The translations under genes were made by a program, and so were the position numbers. The notes below the pieces were generated by a model. The model searched no databases. It worked only from the letters and a program-made list of their open reading frames with translations, and was not told where the DNA came from. From Bacillota bacterium (GTDB lineage: Bacteria > Bacillota > Clostridia > Acetivibrionales > JAKOSZ01): 15,140 bases of DNA. The stretch lies in the NCBI GenBank assembly GCA_029776555.1, contig JAKOSZ010000255.1, positions 1 to 15,140 of the forward strand, read 5' to 3'. Of this stretch, positions 1 to 6,818 are shown in pieces. The first letter of the stretch is position 1; every line of letters starts with the position of its first letter.

Positions 1-2
1 AG

Positions 3-392
3 CTTGTCCTGGGAATCCCATTTTACACCCGGCTCTGGGAGGAAAAGCTGGAGGATGACGGAGCACTGAAGGTTACTCACGTAAAGGCTTTGTCCATGAA
101 AGAGGCCGAGGAAATAGTGAATGAGAAAAACGCCCTTGTGACCTGGGAAGAAGTAAGCGGCCAGTTCTATGTGGAGTACCAGGAGAACGGGGCTACTTAC
201 AAGCTGTGGATGGAGGAAGTCAACTCCATAAACTTAAAATCCTCCCTGGCCTTGAAGTACGACCTGGCAGGTGTGGCCATATGGAAAAGGTCGGACGGAG
301 TCCCCGAAGTGTGGGAAGTGATCGAAAAAAACGTCAAAAAACTCAAGAGCTATAATGAGTGGTCAAGGGAAAACCTTGTGGAATTAAAGTAA
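3..392 (+). CDS. GH18 family glycosidase, YaaH-like, C-terminal part only
   Basis: This reading frame is open from the first bases of the window, so the gene starts upstream; about 129 residues remain. The first visible residues, LVLGIPFYTRLW, match the strand late in the (beta/alpha)8 barrel of GH18 enzymes related to the spore germination protein YaaH. The segment near the end, LAGVAIWKRSDGVPEVW, is the last barrel strand and helix of that group. Such proteins hydrolyse peptidoglycan or chitin-like N-acetylglucosamine bonds and often carry LysM, SH3 or copper-amine-oxidase-like N-terminal domains, none of which can be judged here. The catalytic DxxDxDxE motif would lie upstream of the window. 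The stop TAA is 38 bases from the end of the convergent MutS-like gene, and no clear terminator is visible in that gap. Family assignment is confident; substrate is inference. Confidence 0.85.
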   Translation, partial: LVLGIPFYTRLWEEKLEDDGALKVTHVKALSMKEAEEIVNEKNALVTWEEVSGQFYVEYQENGATYKLWMEEVNSINLKSSLALKYDLAGVAIWKRSDGVPEVWEVIEKNVKKLKSYNEWSRENLVELK

Positions 393-430
393 GCGTGGAA
401 CTTTCCCGGGAATGCTTCGGCAGCTTGGTT

Positions 431-2158
431 TTACTCCGCGGGCCCGGCGGGATGATCGTTGTCTCTTCCAGGCTTTTCCCATGTTCCCTTTTCAACGAAT
501 TGCGATGCCATATCCTCTGCCGCTTTCACAATGGATTGGTCATAGCCCATCAGTTTCAGCAGCTTGATAGCGTTGCGGGTGTTGGACCTGCCCGGATACA
601 CCTTGTAGTCAAAGGAAATGTCATTCTGGGTTAGCTGCTCCCGGAAATGGAAGTTATCAAATATTCCCTCCAGGATGCTTGTCAGTTCCAGGTCGTGGGT
701 GGCTGCCAGGCAGAGGCAATTGGTCCCGCTCAGGCTGTGCAGCACCCGGGATGAGGCCGCTATCCGCTCAACGGTGTTGGTTCCCCGGAGCACCTCATCT
801 ATTGCGCAAAGGCACGGCATCTTATCGTTTATGGCGTTCAAGATCCTCTTTAGAGACTTTATCTCCGCTATAAAGTAGCTTTCGCCGTTGACCAGGTTGT
901 CCTTTAACGCCATGGAGGTGTAGATGGCAAAGCAGCAGGAGGAATACTCTTTTGCCAGGCAGGTGTGTATGGTCTGGGCGAAAATGGCATTGGTTATTAC
1001 CGTCTTTAAAAAGGTGGACTTGCCGGAGGCATTGGAGCCGGTAATGAGGATTGAGCGCCTAATGTCCAGGGAGTTGGGCACCGGGTTTGTGAGAAGGGGG
1101 TGGTAGAGGTCCGTGAAGGCCAAGTACCTGCTCTCAGGCCCGGTATATTGGTGCAGCCGGGGAATTGTGTAGAAGTCAAGACTTTCCCTGTAGGAGCCTA
1201 TGGCAGAGCAGCTGTCAATAAGGCCGACAATTTCATAGATGGACTGAAGTTCAGCCCTGTACCTGTACACTGTCTTTAAAACTTTGTCAAAGGCTATGAG
1301 CTCGCCCAGCAGCACTACCTTTATGTATTCAAGAAAGGGGTCTTCCGTCTTGTAAAAAAGGGAATAGAAGGAGTTAAAAACAATTCCCCTGAACCGGGAG
1401 GTTGCTTTCCTAAGGTCCACGGCGTAGCCTCCGATTTCCTTAATGCCCGATGAGGACAGTTCCTTGGCGCAGCGTATGAGGCTTACGGTGTAGTTTAAGG
1501 CCTGAAGGGTGCCTTCTATCCGGTTCTTTGTCCTATAGTAGGTGGCCATGTTGAAAAAGGCGGAAGCCGCGGTCAGCAAAAAGCCCAGCTGCGGGATTAT
1601 GGCTATTAACAAAATGGAGAATATAAAAAAGCCCGACAGCAGCATGTAATATAAGCCCTTTTTCTCCGGGGATTCATTTCCCAGGAAAAAGTCCGACAGG
1701 CTTATGCCCTTGCTCTTATCGAGCTTTGCAAGTATCATCTGAAGCTTTTCCCTGGCCGCCCTGTTTTGCCGGAAAAGGCCTATGAGCCTTTCCCGCTCTT
1801 CAAGGACGCCTAAATCCACGACAGGCTCTCTTAAGACCCGGTACAGATACTCGTCGCCCACCGTTGTCAGCGTGCCGTTTAGCCTTGCGAAGACCTTGTC
1901 CATTTCCAGGTCATTCCAGGTTATGTCATCGACGTGATAAGTCACCACCCCGGCCTTTTTCCTGTTTTGAAAGAAGCTGGCTATAAACATAAGCTCTTCC
2001 GGGGAATAGGAGACTGGAGGGACTTTTCCCCACATGTCCCTCAATTTTTTAAGCAAACGCTTCTTTTTCTTCCTCTTTGACGCTGTCACATAAATGGCCA
2101 TTGCAGTTATAACGGCAACGGCCAGGAAAAAGTACTCACTTGTAAATATGCCGCTCAT
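431..2158 (-). CDS. Membrane-anchored MutS-like ATPase (MutS domain V protein)
   Basis: The 575-residue protein has the C-terminal ATPase of the MutS family: Walker A TGSNASGKST at 372-381, Walker B and signature CAIDEVLRGTNTVER at 451-465 (D454, E455), and the ATHD histidine at 488. It lacks the N-terminal mismatch-binding domain of true MutS (about 850 residues). The N-terminal half has a hydrophobic helix at about 8-25 followed by a lysine/arginine cluster, and a second hydrophobic stretch at about 168-208 that could form two membrane helices. This is the architecture of a poorly characterised MutS-related group seen in Firmicutes and Bacteroidetes, so a role in mismatch repair should not be assumed. 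The ATG start follows GAGG with about 6 bases of spacing. The DUF6485 gene lies 149 bases upstream on the same strand and may be cotranscribed. Family is sure; function is unknown. Confidence 0.9.
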   Translation of the reverse strand: MSGIFTSEYFFLAVAVITAMAIYVTASKRKKKKRLLKKLRDMWGKVPPVSYSPEELMFIASFFQNRKKAGVVTYHVDDITWNDLEMDKVFARLNGTLTTVGDEYLYRVLREPVVDLGVLEERERLIGLFRQNRAAREKLQMILAKLDKSKGISLSDFFLGNESPEKKGLYYMLLSGFFIFSILLIAIIPQLGFLLTAASAFFNMATYYRTKNRIEGTLQALNYTVSLIRCAKELSSSGIKEIGGYAVDLRKATSRFRGIVFNSFYSLFYKTEDPFLEYIKVVLLGELIAFDKVLKTVYRYRAELQSIYEIVGLIDSCSAIGSYRESLDFYTIPRLHQYTGPESRYLAFTDLYHPLLTNPVPNSLDIRRSILITGSNASGKSTFLKTVITNAIFAQTIHTCLAKEYSSCCFAIYTSMALKDNLVNGESYFIAEIKSLKRILNAINDKMPCLCAIDEVLRGTNTVERIAASSRVLHSLSGTNCLCLAATHDLELTSILEGIFDNFHFREQLTQNDISFDYKVYPGRSNTRNAIKLLKLMGYDQSIVKAAEDMASQFVEKGTWEKPGRDNDHPAGPAE

Positions 2159-2209
2159 GGCCTTCCTCGTTTTTATGTACCGGGCTGCTGGTTAAACCGC
2201 CCCTTCCGG

Positions 2210-2292
2210 CACTAATCTTTCTTCCGCTGTAAATTAACAGCTTCGGTCATCCTCATTTTTCAATGACCCTTTGACATTAATTGTTCTTCCGC
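2210..2292 (-). repeat. Pair of 18-bp direct repeats in the MutS-like/DUF6485 gap
   Basis: On the minus strand GCGGAAGAACAATTAATG (2275-2292) and GCGGAAGAAAGATTAGTG (2210-2227) match at 15 of 18 positions and start 65 bases apart. Between them is an imperfect hairpin, GGTCAT with ATGACC. No T-run follows, so it is not a convincing terminator. The repeats could be a duplicated regulatory site for the MutS-like gene or a chance duplication. Confidence 0.4.
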
Positions 2293-2307
2293 TATGGCAG
2301 TACCGGC

Positions 2308-2499
2308 TTAAAGGTTCTTCCTGTAGTCCCTGTACAGGTTTTCAATGGACCTGTCATAAGTCTTTTCGCCGCTGGGCGAGAAGAAACACCCTGGAACTTC
2401 ACCGTTCTTCCTGTGAAAAGCGACGCACTCGCAGCACTTTCCGTGGTTGGAACAGGAAGTGTAGGTGCATGTGCACTTGATTCGGTTATCGCAGGCCAT
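2308..2499 (-). CDS. DUF6485-like small cysteine-rich protein
   Basis: The protein is 63 residues and begins MACDNRIKCTCTY. It has eight cysteines (3, 9, 11, 16, 22, 23, 25, 38) and two histidines (19, 29) in its first 40 residues, arranged as in the DUF6485 family common in anaerobic Firmicutes. The pattern suggests metal or iron-sulphur binding, but no function is established that I know of. A longer frame starts 63 bases upstream and would add a hydrophobic leader. I reject it because GGGAGGA sits 6 bases before the ATG used here, while the longer form would start on the -35 box of the promoter. The gene therefore probably encodes a cytoplasmic protein. The MutS-like gene follows on the same strand with a repeat-containing gap. 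Confidence 0.85.
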   Translation of the reverse strand: MACDNRIKCTCTYTSCSNHGKCCECVAFHRKNGEVPGCFFSPSGEKTYDRSIENLYRDYRKNL

Positions 2500-2533
2500 A
2501 GCTAGTCCTCCCAACCAAAAAAATGTTATTATA

Positions 2534-2562
2534 ATTATAAGATGAATAGCCGTTTTTTTCAA
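2534..2562 (-). promoter_or_regulatory. SigmaA-type promoter of the DUF6485 gene
   Basis: On the minus strand TTGAAA (2557-2562) is followed after exactly 17 bases by TATAAT (2534-2539). This is a near-consensus vegetative promoter 35 bases upstream of the DUF6485 ATG, with the ribosome binding site GGGAGGA between them. The same AT-rich block forms the 5' flank of the divergent GH28 gene, but no good -35 box is seen on the plus strand. Confidence 0.75.
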
Positions 2563-2592
2563 ATCGGCAAACCCGGAAATGGAGGGACAGTC

Positions 2593-3912
2593 ATGGGAGA
2601 TTACAATATCCTTGATTTTGGAGCCGTTGCTAATGGCACGGTAAACAACGTCGAAGCCATACAGCGCGCTATCGACACTTGCAGCAGCTCAGGAGGCGGG
2701 AGGGTTATAATCCCGGCCGACGGCGTTTTCAGCTCAGGCAGGCTTGAAATGAAGTCCAACGTGGAACTTTATGTCGAGCGGGGCGCTGTCCTTGCGGCCA
2801 GCGGGAATGCTGAGGATTTTGCTCCTAAGGATGGCGAGGTGAGGAGAAGGATATTCATCTATGCAAAGGATGCGGAGAATATAGCCTTCTCCGGCGGCGG
2901 GATTATTGACGGGTCAGGCCGGCTGTTCGTGGAATCCGACGACAAGTACATTTATACCATGAAAAGGGGCAGGCCTTACACCTTTTTCCTCATCGGCTGC
3001 AAAAATGTAACTTACAGGGATATTACCATACGCGACGGGGCGCTGTGGACCATCAGGATAACCGGCTGCCAGGATGTGGTGATACACGGCATACGCATAT
3101 ATAACGACCTTAAACTGCCAAACAATGACGGAATAGACATAGACCACTGCAAGAATGTAAGAATAAGCGACTGCTATATCGAGGCGGGCGACGACTGCAT
3201 CGTGATGAAGACATACCAGGGCTTTGAAGAGTACGGCCCTTGCGAAAACGTTACCGTTACCGGCTGCACGCTTATATGCACGTCCTTTGCCATTAATCTC
3301 GGCTGTGAAACGAGGAACACAATGCGGGACATGGTATTCGACTCATGCGTAATTAAAGCCAGCCACCGGGGCATAGGGGTACACTTGAGTGACCAGGCCG
3401 ATGTTGAAAATATCATATTCTCCAATATGGTCATAGAGACAAGGATTTTCCATGACCGCTGGTGGGGGAAAGGCGAGCCCATATACGTTGTTGCCATACC
3501 CTGGACTGAGGAGCATGGCATAGGGCGGGTCAGGAACATACGTTTCAACAATATACTGTGCAGAAGCGAGAACGGGGTGTTTATTTATGGCTGCGACCAG
3601 GACCGGATAGACGGGATACTCCTTGAAAATGTGCGTGTAGAGCTGGACAAGTGGTCAAAATGGCCGGGCGGACTGCACGACTTAAGGCCTTCGCCCTATA
3701 AGCCGGAGATCTATGAGCACCCCACCGCAGGCTTCTTCTTAAAGAATGCCCGGAACGTCACCCTCAGGAACTGCGAGGTGGCATGGGGAGAGAACATTCC
3801 CGATTACTTCAGGCACGCCCTGGAAAGCCATAACGTGGAGAACCTGAAACTTGAAAACTTCAAGGGCGAATCGGCCCATCCGGACTTGTATGAGGCCATG
3901 CTGATAGACTAA
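2593..3912 (+). CDS. GH28 family glycosidase (polygalacturonase-like), divergent active site
   Basis: The 439-residue protein is a right-handed parallel beta-helix of family GH28, the pectinase family. It opens with YNILDFGAVANGTVNN (residues 4-19), the typical first turn. The motifs NNDGIDID at 177-184 and GDDCIVMK at 199-206 supply the three aspartates expected of the active site (D179, D200, D201). The usual GHG motif is replaced by TSFAINLG around 230-237, and the RIK motif by HRGIGVH around 258-264. GH28 enzymes hydrolyse galacturonan, rhamnogalacturonan or related bonds; this variant may have a different substrate. There is no signal peptide, so it should be cytoplasmic. I chose the ATG preceded by GGAGGG with 6 bases of spacing over an ATG 51 bases upstream that has no such site. 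A strong terminator follows. Confidence 0.88.
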   Translation: MGDYNILDFGAVANGTVNNVEAIQRAIDTCSSSGGGRVIIPADGVFSSGRLEMKSNVELYVERGAVLAASGNAEDFAPKDGEVRRRIFIYAKDAENIAFSGGGIIDGSGRLFVESDDKYIYTMKRGRPYTFFLIGCKNVTYRDITIRDGALWTIRITGCQDVVIHGIRIYNDLKLPNNDGIDIDHCKNVRISDCYIEAGDDCIVMKTYQGFEEYGPCENVTVTGCTLICTSFAINLGCETRNTMRDMVFDSCVIKASHRGIGVHLSDQADVENIIFSNMVIETRIFHDRWWGKGEPIYVVAIPWTEEHGIGRVRNIRFNNILCRSENGVFIYGCDQDRIDGILLENVRVELDKWSKWPGGLHDLRPSPYKPEIYEHPTAGFFLKNARNVTLRNCEVAWGENIPDYFRHALESHNVENLKLENFKGESAHPDLYEAMLID

Positions 3913-3954
3913 AAAGGATCCCGTGTGGGAATGGGTAAGACAGAGTTAATTACA

Positions 3955-4001
3955 GGGGCTGTCCCAAGGATTAAACTGATGGGGCAGCCCCTTCAATTTT
4001 T
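3955..4001 (+). terminator. Rho-independent terminator of the GH28 gene
   Basis: GGGGCTGTCCC (3955-3965) pairs with GGGGCAGCCCC (3981-3991) as an 11-bp stem with one G-U pair and a 15-base loop, then TTCAATTTTTAT. It starts 42 bases after the GH28 stop. Confidence 0.8.
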
Positions 4002-4044
4002 ATAAAAAAGATGGTTATTATCCGTTTGGACAATAACCATCTTT
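4002..4044 (-). terminator. Rho-independent terminator of the GH2 gene
   Basis: AAAGATGGTTATT (4007-4019) and AATAACCATCTTT (4032-4044) are perfect 13-bp inverted repeats. TCC and GGA inside them can extend the stem to a 4-base loop after one mismatch. Read on the minus strand the stem runs into TTTTTT (complement of 4004-4009), so it terminates the GH2 transcript 51 bases after its stop. It is back to back with the GH28 terminator. Confidence 0.8.
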
Positions 4045-4095
4045 GCCGTACTATTCGCTGTAAGCGAGGCCGTTTTTAACGTCCCCGCAAAGCTT

Positions 4096-6468
4096 TTACC
4101 CTACTTTTATAATGACACTGGCAGGCGGAATACCGTCGGCGGAAGCCGTCAGGGTAATTTCACCCGGGTCTCCGTTGGCGCGCACCACTGCCATGGCCTT
4201 GCCGTAGTAGACCCTGCGCTGGTTGCCGATGTACATTTCCCTGGTAATGGGGTTCCCGCTGCCAACGGCCAGAAGAGTACCGACGCCGCATACCGTGAAG
4301 AATATGTTGGTGTCGGCATTATGCACAACATTGCCTTCCTTGTCCAGTACTTCCACGGTTACGTAGGACAAATCGCCGAACTTGGCCTTTAGCATGGCCC
4401 GGTCGGGAGTAAGGCGGATGGACGCAGGAGCTCCCGCTGTTTTGAGCGTTGTCCTGGAAACCTCGCGCCCGTCACAGAAGCCTATGGCTACCAGTTCACC
4501 GGGTACGTAGGGCGTTTCGAAAAAGGCCTTATAGCGGTTGGCTTTACCTGCCGGCTTGCGGCCTAAAGACTTCCCGTTGAGGATGAGTTCCACCTCATCG
4601 TCGGAGCAGTAGACTTCTATGCCGGTGAGCTTGCCTTCAAAACCGGGCCAGGTCCAGGAAGATTCGACATCAGGCCAGCCCCAGAGGGAAACCACATGAG
4701 GCTTGCCGTAGTTCTCAGGTTTGTAAACGGCTATATAGGGAGCTTTCGATACTCCCCACACGCAGTCGCGGTAGTAGGACTGGGGGCGCTTAAAGCCGCA
4801 GATGTCAATATCGCCGCAGTAGGCATGGTGCCACGGGTATTCTGCCGTGTGGCCTGTCTCACCTTTGTACCTGACGCGCCCGATGCCGGCTTCGCCCAGG
4901 TAGTCAAGGCTGGTCCAGACAAAGTCCCCGATTACATATGGCAGCCGTTCTACGGTTTCCCAGAAGTCGAATATCTCCTTGGGGAAGGTTTCGGTACCGC
5001 ATATGATCCGGTTGGGGAACTTCTTGCCGTCGCTTTCGTAACGGTCCAACAGGTAATTGTAGCCCACAACATCCAGCGGTTCTGCGAACTTCCGCGTCAG
5101 TTCGCCCCAGTTGTCAAAGTCCTCCGGCAGGTCGTATTTACCCAGTGAGACGGCATTTACCAACGGTTCGTTGGAAAAGACATTGCACAGGGCGTTGGTG
5201 ACAGGCCTTGTGGGATCAAGGCTGCGGACAAAATCCGCCAGCTTCCGGGCATAGTTATACCCGTCGGAACGGCCGTCCCTTTCAGGGATTTCGTTGCCCG
5301 TGGACCACATAATGACACTGGGATGGTTGCGATCCCGGAGGACCATGGAAGCCAGGTCCTTCTCCCAGTATTCTTCAAAAAAGTCGCTGTAACCGTTGGA
5401 GGTCTTTTCTTCGCGCCAGCAGTCAAAAGCTTCGTCCATTACCAGCATGCCGAGGCGGTCGCAGGCATCCAAAAAGGCCGGAGACGGTGGATTGTGGGCG
5501 CAGCGTATAGCATTGTAGCCGCTGGCTTTAAGAAGTTCTATTTTGCGCTCCTCCGCCCGGTCATAGGCTGCGGCTCCCAGCAGCCCGCAGTCGTGGTGGA
5601 CACAGCCTCCCTTGAGTTTTATGGGAACCCCGTTCAGCTTAAAGCCTTCCTGGGCGTCAACGGAGATGGAACGGATACCGAACCTGGTTTCCACGCTGTC
5701 GATGACTATGCCGTTCCTTAAGACAATGCTAAGGAGTGAATATAGATAGGGATTTTCAATGGACCACAGTTTTGCCGGGCTGACGGTGAGGATCTGGGCG
5801 GCTTCGATTTTACCGGCGGGGTCAATTTTCAGGTTGACTTCGTCGGAAGCCACCTTGCGCCCGTCGGCGTCAATAATGATGGAACGTACGGCGATATCGG
5901 CCGGTTCCGCCTCCGAGTTCTCCACTGTTGTTTTTACCGAAACTGTTGAGGCCTTGAGAGAAACCTCCGGGGTGGTCACGTATACACCCCATGGAGATAT
6001 ATGTACGCTTTCTCCCACCAGGAGCCAGACATGGCGGTAGATTCCGGAACCGCTGTACCAGCGGCTGTTAGGCAGGGCGCTGTTGTTTACGGTGACCTGG
6101 ATAAGGTTATCCTTCCCGTAAATAAGGTAAGGGGTCAGGTCGCAGTGAAAGCTGGTATAACCGTATGGATGATGGGTTACTATCTGGCTGTTGAAACGAA
6201 CGGTAGTATTCATATACGCGCCTTCAAACTCCAGGAAGACTTTTTTGCCTTTCCAGTCCTCAGGCACAAACAGGGTTTTTTCGTATTTCCCAATACCGCC
6301 GGGGAAGAAGCCGGTGTTTGCACCTGAAGGCGTGTTGGGGTCACGCTTTTGTATAATACTAAAATCGTGGGGTAAGTCCACAACTACAGTTCTGGACTCA
6401 GGCCAAGGGTTCTGTGGAGTTCCGGAAAGCTGAAAATTCCATTGCCGGTCGAGGTTTATTCTTTCCAT
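4096..6468 (-). CDS. GH2 family beta-galactosidase-type glycosidase
   Basis: The 790-residue protein has the GH2 order of domains: jelly-roll sugar-binding domain (about 1-160, with SRWYSGSGIYRHVWL at 135-149), immunoglobulin-like domain (about 165-265) and TIM barrel (about 270-580). These are followed by a DUF4982-like beta domain (about 590-670) and a C-terminal invasin/bacterial-Ig-like domain (about 680-790). The acid/base glutamate is E393 in WSTGNEIPE and the nucleophile is E493 in CGTETFP. HNPPSPAFLDACDRLGMLVMDE (324-345) is the typical barrel segment. This architecture is common in bacterial beta-galactosidases, but the group also includes other exo-beta-glycosidases, so substrate is not fixed. 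No signal peptide is seen, hence a cytoplasmic enzyme. AGGAGG lies 9 bases before the ATG. It converges with GH28 and diverges from the GH106-like gene, which suggests joint use of pectic side-chain oligosaccharides. Confidence 0.93.
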   Translation of the reverse strand: MERINLDRQWNFQLSGTPQNPWPESRTVVVDLPHDFSIIQKRDPNTPSGANTGFFPGGIGKYEKTLFVPEDWKGKKVFLEFEGAYMNTTVRFNSQIVTHHPYGYTSFHCDLTPYLIYGKDNLIQVTVNNSALPNSRWYSGSGIYRHVWLLVGESVHISPWGVYVTTPEVSLKASTVSVKTTVENSEAEPADIAVRSIIIDADGRKVASDEVNLKIDPAGKIEAAQILTVSPAKLWSIENPYLYSLLSIVLRNGIVIDSVETRFGIRSISVDAQEGFKLNGVPIKLKGGCVHHDCGLLGAAAYDRAEERKIELLKASGYNAIRCAHNPPSPAFLDACDRLGMLVMDEAFDCWREEKTSNGYSDFFEEYWEKDLASMVLRDRNHPSVIMWSTGNEIPERDGRSDGYNYARKLADFVRSLDPTRPVTNALCNVFSNEPLVNAVSLGKYDLPEDFDNWGELTRKFAEPLDVVGYNYLLDRYESDGKKFPNRIICGTETFPKEIFDFWETVERLPYVIGDFVWTSLDYLGEAGIGRVRYKGETGHTAEYPWHHAYCGDIDICGFKRPQSYYRDCVWGVSKAPYIAVYKPENYGKPHVVSLWGWPDVESSWTWPGFEGKLTGIEVYCSDDEVELILNGKSLGRKPAGKANRYKAFFETPYVPGELVAIGFCDGREVSRTTLKTAGAPASIRLTPDRAMLKAKFGDLSYVTVEVLDKEGNVVHNADTNIFFTVCGVGTLLAVGSGNPITREMYIGNQRRVYYGKAMAVVRANGDPGEITLTASADGIPPASVIIKVG

Positions 6469-6501
6469 AGTCCAATACCTCCTCTGTAATTTCCACCTTA
6501 A

Positions 6502-6529
6502 ATTCTAACATACAGAAATTATTGTCTGT
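6502..6529 (-). promoter_or_regulatory. Possible GH2 promoter and operator-like palindrome
   Basis: On the minus strand TGTTAGAAT (6502-6510) resembles an extended -10 box, 34 bases before the GH2 ATG; no good -35 box is seen. Directly upstream an 18-bp near-palindrome (6512-6529), read as ACAGACAATAATTTCTGT, pairs at 7 of 9 positions. Its place next to the -10 box fits a regulator-binding site, but no regulator gene is in the window. Confidence 0.35.
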
Positions 6530-6603
6530 GCAAATTACCGTATTTTATACAGCTACTAATATGGTATTACATTAGGAATTAATTATCAACAAATTGCCCT
6601 GAA

Positions 6604-6715
6604 GAGTCAAGGGGGTACGGCTCTCTATTGACTCAAAAATCGATGGGCAGAATAAGTCAGGGCAAAACATCCTCAGTGAAAAATGAGTCAAAAAAGAACC
6701 GTCCCCGGTGACTCA
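6604..6715. repeat. REPIN-like 112-bp inverted-repeat element
   Basis: The left arm (6604-6635) begins GAGTCAAGGGGGTACGG and ends TTGACTCA. The reverse complement of the right arm (6685-6715) reads GAGTCACCGGGGACGG and likewise ends TTGACTCA. The arms match closely apart from one one-base gap and about five substitutions, and flank a core of about 50 bases. Each arm is itself bounded by GAGTCA and TGACTC, so each can fold alone. The GGGGACGGTTC core with TGACTCA ends resembles the dispersed palindromic repeats mobilised by REP-associated tyrosine (Y1) transposases in Clostridia; that link is from memory and inference. No transposase lies nearby. It sits between the divergent GH2 and GH106-like genes. 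Confidence 0.65.
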
Positions 6716-6818
6716 GGAGCAGAGGAAGCGTTCCTTTAGCTTTTCAATATTGATGCCAGGCTTTAGATATAGCAGAATATAAGTATAGAACCTATGTGGG
6801 AAATGCAGGGGAAATACG

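Noticed and set aside
2308..2562. Longer form of the DUF6485 protein with a hydrophobic N-terminal leader
   Set aside because: The upstream ATG would coincide with the -35 box of the promoter and has no ribosome binding site, while GGGAGGA precedes the internal ATG at ideal spacing.
2542..2592. GH28 start 17 codons upstream
   Set aside because: No ribosome binding site before it; GGAGGG sits 6 bases before the ATG at 2593, and the GH28 fold begins right after that start.
4696..6433. Long plus-strand open frames opposite the GH2 gene (for example 4696-5148 and 5323-5721)
   Set aside because: They are antisense to a complete GH2 gene with intact catalytic motifs and have no ribosome binding sites; they reflect codon bias of the real gene.
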